A stretch of DNA of 64,000 nucleotides from Gammaproteobacteria bacterium (GTDB lineage: Bacteria > Pseudomonadota > Gammaproteobacteria > Steroidobacterales > Woeseiaceae). The notes under the pieces were generated by a model, which saw only the letters and a list, made by a program, of their open reading frames with translations, made no database searches and was not told the origin of the DNA. Below, one piece after another: positions 57,735 through 64,000 of this stretch (position 1 is the stretch's first letter; each line of letters opens with the position of its first letter). The translations under genes were made by a program, and so were the position numbers. The DNA lies in the NCBI GenBank assembly GCA_029861535.1, contig JAOTZC010000009.1, positions 1 through 64,000 of the forward strand, written 5' to 3'.

Positions 57735-59591
57735 TTAGGCGGAATCGTGAAGCTTGGCCAGAGCTTGCGATATTTCATCGAGAATGGCGGGCTCGTCGAT
57801 GGTCGCCGGCATTTGCCAGGATTCGCCGTCGGCTATACAACGCATCGTGCCCCGCAGGATCTTGCCAGAGCGGGTTTTGGGGAGTCGGTCGACGACAATG
57901 CACTTGCGAAAAGCGGCAACCGGGCCAATTTCATTGCGCACTTTTTGGATGACTTCTTCTTCGATGGTTTGTGAGGCTCGATCCACACCAGCGTTGAGGA
58001 CCAGCAGGCCAAGCGGCAACTGACCCTTCATCTCGTCTGCCACGCCGATGACCGCGCACTCGGCAACGTCTGCGTGGGCGGCCAGCACTTCCTCAATTGC
58101 ACCCGTCGAAAGGCGATGACCGGCGACATTAATGACATCGTCTGTGCGAGCCATAACGAACACGTAACCGTTTTCGTCGATGTAACCGGCGTCGCCTGTT
58201 TCGTAGTAGCCAGGATAGTTACTGAAATACGCGCTCACAAAACGATCGTCGGCATTCCACAAAGTCGTGAAAGTTCCGGGCGGCAGCGGTGACTTCAGAA
58301 CGAGTGCACCAATTTCTCCGGTGGCGACCGGTTTACCCGCCGTGTCGAGTACATCGACTTTGTAACCCGGCACGGGCCGGGCGGGCGAGCCGGGCACGAT
58401 CGGCAACAATTCGATGCCGAGGCAATTTGAACAGATCGGCCAACCCGTTTCCGTCTGCCACCAGTGGTCGATCACCGGAACCCCGAGCTTGTTGCTCGCC
58501 CAATTTAGGGTATCGGGGTCGCAGCGCTCGCCGGCCAGGAACAAGGATTTTAGGCCGCTAAGGTCGTAGTTTTCGATGTACTTGCCATGAGGGTCTTCCT
58601 TTTTGATCGCGCGAAACGCGGTAGGTGCGGTAAACAGCACTTTGACATCGTATTCAGAGATGACCCGCCAGAATGCACCGGGGTCGGGTGTGCCAACCGG
58701 TTTGCCCTCGTAAATTACGGTGGTGCAGCCGTTGAATAAGGGGCCGTAAACGATATAGGAATGGCCGACAACCCAGCCGACATCGGAGGCGGCCCAATAC
58801 ACATCGCCCGGTTGAACGTCGTATATCCGGGACATGCTCCACTTCAAAGCAACAATACTGCCGCCGGTATCCCGGACGACGCCTTTCGGTTGACCGGTCG
58901 TGCCGGACGTATACAGGATGTACAAAGGATCGTTTGCTGCTACTGGCACGCAATCGGCGGCGTCGGCGTTTTGAATTGCTTGCGCCCAATCCAGATCGCG
59001 CCCGGGAAGCAGGTCCGCGACTTTTTGACTGCGTTGCAGAATGATGCAACGCTCTGGTTTGTGCGTGGCGATCTCGATGGCGTGATCGAGCAGCGGCTTG
59101 TACGGCACGATTCGCGTCGGCTCCACGCCACACGATGCAGAAACGACTATTTTTGGCGTTGCGTCATCAATACGTACGGCCAGCTCATTGCTGGCGAAGC
59201 CGCCAAAGACCACCGAGTGAACAGCGCCCAGACGGGCGCAAGCCAGCATCGCGATCAGCGCTTCCGGAACCATCGGCATATAAATCAGAACACGATCACC
59301 TTTCTGGACCCCTTCTGCCGCCAGCACGCCGGCAAACCGACAAACACGATCCAGCAACTCGGCATAGGTGAGGGTGCTTTTTGAGCCAGTGATCGGGCTG
59401 TCGTAGATAACCGCCAACTGCTCGGCGCGACCGTCACGGACATGAATATCGAGAGCGTTGTAACAAGCGTTGGTTACGCCATCGGCATACCAACGCATAA
59501 ACGGCGGGTTGCTATCGTCCAGTATTGTTGTTGGCAACTGATACCAGAATATGTCCTTTCCGGCTGTCGCCCAGAGTTCTTGATTTTTCAC
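57735..59591 (-). CDS. Propionyl-CoA synthetase-like acyl-CoA synthetase (PrpE type)
   Basis: A 618-aa adenylate-forming enzyme. YTSGTTGQPKGVV is the nucleotide loop, DHWWQTETGWP and GYYETGDAGYIDENGYVF core motifs, and KTRSGKILRGTMR holds the catalytic lysine. GSPARPVPGYKVDVLD and SPLPPGTF favour the propionate-type branch over acetate. It would activate a short carboxylic acid released by the pathway. It starts at GTG 59591, with an operator-like motif 32 bases upstream shared with the divergent SnoaL-like gene. Confidence 0.88.
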   Translation of the reverse strand: MKNQELWATAGKDIFWYQLPTTILDDSNPPFMRWYADGVTNACYNALDIHVRDGRAEQLAVIYDSPITGSKSTLTYAELLDRVCRFAGVLAAEGVQKGDRVLIYMPMVPEALIAMLACARLGAVHSVVFGGFASNELAVRIDDATPKIVVSASCGVEPTRIVPYKPLLDHAIEIATHKPERCIILQRSQKVADLLPGRDLDWAQAIQNADAADCVPVAANDPLYILYTSGTTGQPKGVVRDTGGSIVALKWSMSRIYDVQPGDVYWAASDVGWVVGHSYIVYGPLFNGCTTVIYEGKPVGTPDPGAFWRVISEYDVKVLFTAPTAFRAIKKEDPHGKYIENYDLSGLKSLFLAGERCDPDTLNWASNKLGVPVIDHWWQTETGWPICSNCLGIELLPIVPGSPARPVPGYKVDVLDTAGKPVATGEIGALVLKSPLPPGTFTTLWNADDRFVSAYFSNYPGYYETGDAGYIDENGYVFVMARTDDVINVAGHRLSTGAIEEVLAAHADVAECAVIGVADEMKGQLPLGLLVLNAGVDRASQTIEEEVIQKVRNEIGPVAAFRKCIVVDRLPKTRSGKILRGTMRCIADGESWQMPATIDEPAILDEISQALAKLHDSA

Positions 59592-59622
59592 CGCGCCGCC
59601 CGCTCTAGGAAGGTCAATTCGT

Positions 59623-59638
59623 TTGCATTCGAAGTCAA
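59623..59638 (+). promoter_or_regulatory. Operator-like motif, site 4
   Basis: TTGCATTCGAAGTCAA, between the acyl-CoA synthetase gene (leftward) and the tandem SnoaL-like gene (rightward, start 85 bases away). It has the same TTGCATTCGAAGT core as site 3 and is nearly identical to site 6 over about 19 bases. Confidence 0.7.
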
Positions 59639-59714
59639 AATTGTAAAGTATGTGTCACTCGCCGTCTATTACCAACGACGGTACTTTTGTAAACCGCTGA
59701 GAAAAACGGACATT

Positions 59715-60737
59715 GTGAATAACGAACAGAATCAGCAAAACAAACAACTCGTGTGGGAATTCTGGCAATCGCTCGAAGCTGCCGGTAGCGAAAAAATAGA
59801 CGCAGTTGTTTGCGACTACATGTCACAGGATTGCGCGTGGCATGGACCTGATCCGATAAATCACTTACGCGGCATTGATGCTTTCGTGTCGGACTTTTGG
59901 CTACCGCTGCTACATTCGTTTCCCGATCTGACGCGTCAAACTCACATCTTTATTGGCGGCAAGTCGAATGGCCGCATCGATGGATTGCGAGACGGTCACA
60001 TGTGGGTTAGTGGCACGGGATATTTCAATGCCACGTTTGCCAATAACTATCTGACCATTCCCGCAAGCAACAAAGCGGTCAATATTCGGTGGGCCGAGTT
60101 CTGTCGCATGGAGCAGGGCAAAATTGTCGAAACTTATTTTTTGTTGGATCTAATTGATCTGATTCAACAGGCCGGTTTCCACGTATTGCCGACGAGTCGC
60201 GGCGTCGACGGCATGTATCCGCCGCCGCGTGCCAATGACGGCATACTGCTCGAGGCACAGGATGAGCAGGCATCCGCACACACGCTAGAGCACATCCGCC
60301 GTTTTATTTTTGATGCGCTGAATAGCTACGATCAATCCGAGCTCCACAGTATGGGGATAGCCGAATATTTCCATCCCGAGGTGCACTGGTACGGTCCGGG
60401 CGGCATCGGTGCATGTTTGAGTCTGCAGGAGTTTGAAGACAAACATCAAAAACATTGGTTGCACGCGTACCCGGACCGGCAAGTTCAAGACCTGGACGCG
60501 CTAATTGCAGCAGGTAGCTACTGCGGCGGGCCGGGCTGGGCCGGCGTAAAGGCAACCCATACGGGCGACTACCTCGATGCTCGGGCAACAATGAAGCCGA
60601 TTGTTTTCAACGGAATAGACTTCTGGAAGCTGGAGAACGATCGGTACATCGAGAACTGGGTTTTTGTGGACATGGTTCACTTGTTTCGCCAATTTGGCGT
60701 CGACCTGTTCGAGCGCCTGCGGCGACAAATCCGTTGA
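59715..60737 (+). CDS. Tandem SnoaL-like protein (340 aa)
   Basis: Two SnoaL-like domains: DAVVCDYMSQDCAWHGPDPI, GKIVETYFLLDLIDLIQQAGFHVLP, then YFHPEVHWYGPGGIGACLSLQEF, DARATMKPIVFNGIDFWKLEND and IENWVFVDMVHLFRQFGVDLFE. It is the closest relative of the protein at 56087. GTG 59715 is the natural start, since the frame further upstream runs through site 4. It probably works in the same pathway. The reaction is unknown. Confidence 0.82.
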   Translation: MNNEQNQQNKQLVWEFWQSLEAAGSEKIDAVVCDYMSQDCAWHGPDPINHLRGIDAFVSDFWLPLLHSFPDLTRQTHIFIGGKSNGRIDGLRDGHMWVSGTGYFNATFANNYLTIPASNKAVNIRWAEFCRMEQGKIVETYFLLDLIDLIQQAGFHVLPTSRGVDGMYPPPRANDGILLEAQDEQASAHTLEHIRRFIFDALNSYDQSELHSMGIAEYFHPEVHWYGPGGIGACLSLQEFEDKHQKHWLHAYPDRQVQDLDALIAAGSYCGGPGWAGVKATHTGDYLDARATMKPIVFNGIDFWKLENDRYIENWVFVDMVHLFRQFGVDLFERLRRQIR

Positions 60738-60743
60738 AGTGGG

Positions 60744-60758
60744 CACTTCGAATGCAAA
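60744..60758 (-). promoter_or_regulatory. Operator-like motif, site 5
   Basis: On the reverse strand it reads TTTGCATTCGAAGTG, lying 7 bases after the SnoaL-like stop and 196 bases before the TonB receptor gene. It pairs with site 6 in the same upstream region. Confidence 0.6.
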
Positions 60759-60838
60759 CCTGAAGACGCTCTAAGTTGTTAATAAAAAATGAAAAAGTCT
60801 ATGAGCTGATGCATCGATAGAGAATAATTGCATATGAA

Positions 60839-60854
60839 TTGCATTCGCAGTCAA
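60839..60854 (+). promoter_or_regulatory. Operator-like motif, site 6
   Basis: TTGCATTCGCAGTCAA, 100 bases before the TonB receptor start; one base differs from site 4 over its first 16. It probably controls the receptor and the downstream sulfatase. Confidence 0.65.
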
Positions 60855-60953
60855 AATCAGGCATAAATGCGCTCTCAAATACGTATAAACCGCAATCCCG
60901 ATCGGTGTAGTGCCACGGCAAGCGCAGGCCATCGATCGTCAAGGGGGAATTCT

Positions 60954-63404
60954 ATGAACAATCGGCCGATACGTTTCGTATTGCTCGCTACGCTGCTCGT
61001 CGCCATTTCGGTTCCCGCAGTGGCGCAAATTGAAGAAATTGTCGTTACTGCAGAAAAGCGCGAAGAAAGTCTGCAGGACGTCAGTATTTCCGTTACCGCG
61101 TTTAACGAGGAGCTTTTGAAGCTTGGCGGCATTGATGACGTTTCACGGCTGGAATTACTCGTGCCCGGTTTGAACTATGCATTTGCAGGCAATGACGCCA
61201 AATTCAACGTCCGCGGCGCGAACTCGACCAACACGTTTGGCGACAACAGCTCGATTGTGGGTGCGTTTGTGGATGGTGTGTACAAAGCGCGTGCGTCACA
61301 GCAAACGCGGGCATTTTTTGATGTCAAGGCGATTGAATTCCTCCGCGGGCCTCAAGGTACGCTGTATGGTCGAAATACGTTTGCCGGTGCGCTGAATGTC
61401 TATACACACATACCGGACACGCAAGAACTCAGCGGAGAAATAGGTATAAGCCATCAAGCTTTTGACCGACAACGTGGAGACGGTTATTTCAACCTGCCAA
61501 TCAGCGACAACTTCGCGGTTCGAGCTGCTGGTTTCTTCGACAAGAGCGATGGATACATCGACAATGTGGCCGGTCCGGATGTCGGCGCGCAGGACGACAA
61601 AGGTTTTCGCTTATCGGCACTGTGGAACCCATCGGACCGCGCGGACGTCATCGTGCGCTACACTCGGGTCGCCGAAGATGGCAATGAGGCAGGTTTGTTC
61701 GGCTATACATTCAACTGCCGATTCGAAACGGTCGATGGATTGACGGATGCTTTCGGATCGGAGCGTAATTGCACCAATCCGGTTCGTGGCTCCAGCGGTC
61801 TTGGGACGGCATCGAATGGCCCCGGCGGTAATCCTTGGACCATTAGCCAGGATTACATTAGGCCGGTCGACCTGGAGGATGAAGAGGTGTCCCTCCAGGT
61901 GATCTATGATTTCGATTCGTTCACGTTGAAGTCGATCACGTCCGTCAACGACTTCACCAATGACATCAACTTCGATTTTGATTTCGGTCCCACACCTAAT
62001 CAACACGGTGGCTATCTCGAGGAGTCAGAAGGCTGGTCGCAGGAGTTTGCGCTGCTTTCCAATAACGAAAGTAGTTTTCAATGGACGGCTGGCTTCTATT
62101 ACTCGGATCTCGAAGACTTCAGCAGCTTTTACATTTATGACAAGACCGTGCGGGAGGACACCGCTACGATACGTCCGACTGTGACGGTCGATATCAACGG
62201 CGTCCCGACCGATTTCACCGTGCTCACAGCCACAGGAATCGTTTCGGACGAGACGTTGCTGAACAACTTTTTTGCAAATGCCGTCCAAATTGACACTGAA
62301 TACTTTGGGGTATTCGGACAGGCCGAATTTTCGGTGAATGACCAACTTCGTCTGATTGGTGGATTGCGCTATAACGACGAAGAGAAAAAGGCGTCATGCG
62401 GCGGATCAAACTTCACCGGTGACACAAATATGGACGGCACTGTTGACCGGGTGGTGAACATTTTGCCGGGTGTTGAAGGAAGTTCGCCATTCATTTTGCC
62501 TGACAGTGCGATCGACGTATTTTCGATCAACTGCGGCGCGTCGGATGCGGTCACAAGCGCAATGACAACGATGGCAAGTAGCAGTTTCGGCGAATTCGAT
62601 AATGTAACCTGGCGTGCCGGCGTCGAGTATGACTTCAACGATGAAATCATGCTGTATGTAACGGGTTCTACCGGTTATTTGTCGGGCTCGGCTAGCACGC
62701 AGACAACCACCGATGAACAGGAATCGCAGGTTATCGAAGTCGGTTTCCGCGGCGTACTGCTGGACAATACGTTACAGTTCAACGGCGCCGTTCACTACAC
62801 GGAGTACACCAATCTGTTAACACAGCGACAGGAAATTGATCCGAACACGGGTATCGTTCTGACGTTTTCTGATAATGGTGGTGATATCGATGCCTTTGGT
62901 GTCGAGTTGGATGCGGTTTGGGTGCCCAATGATCAGCTGACGCTTTCGGGAACGTTGGCTTATCTCGACTCGGAATTCGGAACCTTCGGCCAAACGAACC
63001 CATATCAACTGTATAGGGGCGAGGTCTCGCCATTCGTCGATCAATCCGGCGAAACGACACCATGGTCGCCCGAACTGACCTTCAGCGGCAGCGCGGGGTA
63101 CCGATATGATTTGGGTGACAACGGCTGGTTTACGCCATATCTGCAGACTTATTATTCAGACGGCTATAACACGTCAAACCTGCTTGCGACTGATCCGGCA
63201 CATGATCAGGACTCGTATACGAAAACAGATGTTCGTCTGATCTGGGATTCACCGGACGAGACGTATTCGATCGAGGCGTTTGTAGAAAACATCGAAGATT
63301 CGGACGTATTAGCGCGCGGTAACAATAATAGCGATGACGTTGTCCAGACGTCCTATCTGTATCCACGAAATTACGGCGTCAAATTCAGGGCGCGTTTCTA
63401 CTAA
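60954..63404 (+). CDS. TonB-dependent outer-membrane receptor of the catabolic island
   Basis: An 816-aa receptor. The signal peptide (FVLLATLLVAISVPAVAQ) follows ATG 60954 with AAGGGGGA upstream. The TonB box region is IEEIVVTAEKREESLQDV, the plug includes FNVRGANSTNTFGDN and EFLRGPQGTLYGRN, and the barrel ends GVKFRARFY. This is the type used by many aquatic Gram-negatives to take up organic substrates such as oligosaccharides or aromatic compounds. Two operator-like motifs precede it, tying it to the LacI-controlled set; the substrate is presumably that of the pathway. A terminator follows. Confidence 0.88.
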   Translation: MNNRPIRFVLLATLLVAISVPAVAQIEEIVVTAEKREESLQDVSISVTAFNEELLKLGGIDDVSRLELLVPGLNYAFAGNDAKFNVRGANSTNTFGDNSSIVGAFVDGVYKARASQQTRAFFDVKAIEFLRGPQGTLYGRNTFAGALNVYTHIPDTQELSGEIGISHQAFDRQRGDGYFNLPISDNFAVRAAGFFDKSDGYIDNVAGPDVGAQDDKGFRLSALWNPSDRADVIVRYTRVAEDGNEAGLFGYTFNCRFETVDGLTDAFGSERNCTNPVRGSSGLGTASNGPGGNPWTISQDYIRPVDLEDEEVSLQVIYDFDSFTLKSITSVNDFTNDINFDFDFGPTPNQHGGYLEESEGWSQEFALLSNNESSFQWTAGFYYSDLEDFSSFYIYDKTVREDTATIRPTVTVDINGVPTDFTVLTATGIVSDETLLNNFFANAVQIDTEYFGVFGQAEFSVNDQLRLIGGLRYNDEEKKASCGGSNFTGDTNMDGTVDRVVNILPGVEGSSPFILPDSAIDVFSINCGASDAVTSAMTTMASSSFGEFDNVTWRAGVEYDFNDEIMLYVTGSTGYLSGSASTQTTTDEQESQVIEVGFRGVLLDNTLQFNGAVHYTEYTNLLTQRQEIDPNTGIVLTFSDNGGDIDAFGVELDAVWVPNDQLTLSGTLAYLDSEFGTFGQTNPYQLYRGEVSPFVDQSGETTPWSPELTFSGSAGYRYDLGDNGWFTPYLQTYYSDGYNTSNLLATDPAHDQDSYTKTDVRLIWDSPDETYSIEAFVENIEDSDVLARGNNNSDDVVQTSYLYPRNYGVKFRARFY

Positions 63405-63430
63405 GTGGTGCCGCGCCGTAACATGAGCTG

Positions 63431-63460
63431 GGAGAAGGGGCTTCGGCCCCTTCTTTCTTA
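63431..63460 (+). terminator. Rho-independent terminator after the TonB receptor
   Basis: An 8-bp stem GAAGGGGC/GCCCCTTC (63434-63441, 63446-63453) with a TTCG tetraloop and a following TTTCTTATT. It lies 27 bases after the receptor stop. The following sulfatase gene may be read at a lower level by read-through or from its own promoter. Confidence 0.85.
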
Positions 63461-63496
63461 TTGCAGTCAGAAAGGTCAGGCTAGTAAGGTTCAATA

Positions 63497-64000
63497 ATGA
63501 AACGACGGCAGTTCTTGCAACTGAGCGCCGCGGTTACCGCCACGATCACTGCGCCGGTGCCACGAGCGGCACGCAGCGCGGACGATGATTCAGCAGCACT
63601 CTCATCGGCTTGGCGCCCGCGCCAAGGTATTCGCAAACCCAATATTGTGATTGCGGTGCTTGATGACGTTGGATTTGGCGACCTCGGTTGCTACGGCGCC
63701 GAGCACCAAACGAACGCCATAGATTCTCTGGCCAAGACCGGCATCCGGTTTAACAACTTTCATGTCACGGCATTGTGTGCGCCCACACGCGCCTGTTTGT
63801 TAACGGGGCGGAATGCCCACGCGGTAGGTGTCGGTAATATTGCCGAGTGGGGGCGTGACCACCCCGGTTATCACGGCTGGATTCGAAATGACGCTGCAAC
63901 TCTGGCGGAATACCTACGCCCAGAAGCTTATACGACACTGGCTACCGGTAAGTGGCACTTGTCAGCCATTCATGATCAAAATGGCAGCGGTCCGTATGAC
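63497..64000 (+). CDS. Sulfatase, cut by the right window edge
   Basis: 168 codons are present. A Tat-like signal (MKRRQFLQLSAAVTATITAPV) precedes the sulfatase N-terminus: PNIVIAVLDDVGFGDLGCYG (metal Asp pair) and the formylglycine signature CAPTRACLLTGR, where the first Cys is converted to formylglycine. A TGKWHL segment holds an active-site Lys/His pair. It is exported, so it would remove sulfate from an ester in the periplasm. Its position after the TonB receptor suggests a sulfated substrate for the island. The gene continues beyond 64000. Confidence 0.9.
   Translation, partial: MKRRQFLQLSAAVTATITAPVPRAARSADDDSAALSSAWRPRQGIRKPNIVIAVLDDVGFGDLGCYGAEHQTNAIDSLAKTGIRFNNFHVTALCAPTRACLLTGRNAHAVGVGNIAEWGRDHPGYHGWIRNDAATLAEYLRPEAYTTLATGKWHLSAIHDQNGSGPYD

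Overview
The window reads as a Gram-negative, probably gammaproteobacterial chromosome segment. It carries TonB-dependent receptors, lipoproteins, mxa/xox-type quinoprotein genes, a membrane-bound selenocysteine formate dehydrogenase of the E. coli FdnGHI type, and a LacI-controlled catabolic block. No rRNA, phage, transposase or CRISPR array was seen. The species cannot be named from the sequence; a marine or soil metagenome-derived lineage is a guess.

Region 1 (about 1.5-27.3 kb) is a lanthanide-type methanol/alcohol oxidation island. It holds a XoxF methanol dehydrogenase with the Asp-x-Asp lanthanide signature, its cytochrome XoxG and binding protein XoxJ. It also holds a second Asp-x-Asp quinoprotein alcohol dehydrogenase, a second XoxG-like cytochrome and a dihaem c4-like cytochrome. 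Accessory genes are a PQQ-linked beta-propeller, a DUF2380 protein, a SoxYZ-like carrier, a matching metallo-beta-lactamase-fold hydrolase and two TonB receptors. A complete mxaR-S-A-C-K-L maturation operon is present, although the calcium enzyme MxaFI is not. Gfa and FrmA (glutathione-linked formaldehyde oxidation) flank the island.

Region 2 (27.6-32.4 kb) holds a porin, two unrecognised exported proteins, a pentapeptide-repeat protein and a small HExxH protein.

Region 3 (32.6-42.7 kb) is a self-contained selenium/formate module: selD, selA, selB, tRNA-Sec (overlapping the end of selB), then fdnG with an in-frame UGA selenocysteine codon, fdnH, fdnI and fdhE. Together with region 1 it gives a nearly complete route methanol -> formaldehyde -> formate -> CO2; an obvious S-formylglutathione hydrolase is the missing step.

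Region 4 (42.9-64 kb) is a catabolic island of unknown substrate. It contains a LacI-family regulator, an SDR, a sodium:solute symporter, several hydrolases, OtnK with a truncated OtnC, a MetE-C-like protein, an HpcH/HpaI aldolase, an amidohydrolase and a bicupin. It further contains a HisD-like dehydrogenase, four SnoaL-like proteins (three of them tandem two-domain), a PrpE-like acyl-CoA synthetase, a TonB receptor and a sulfatase cut by the window end. Six copies of a motif close to TTGCATTCGAAGT sit in its divergent or upstream gaps, so it probably forms one local regulon. This is the best candidate for an undescribed system in the window.

Starts were reassigned for many genes on the basis of signal peptides, ribosome binding sites and overlaps. 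Functions come from recognised motifs and family resemblance by eye; no database search was run.
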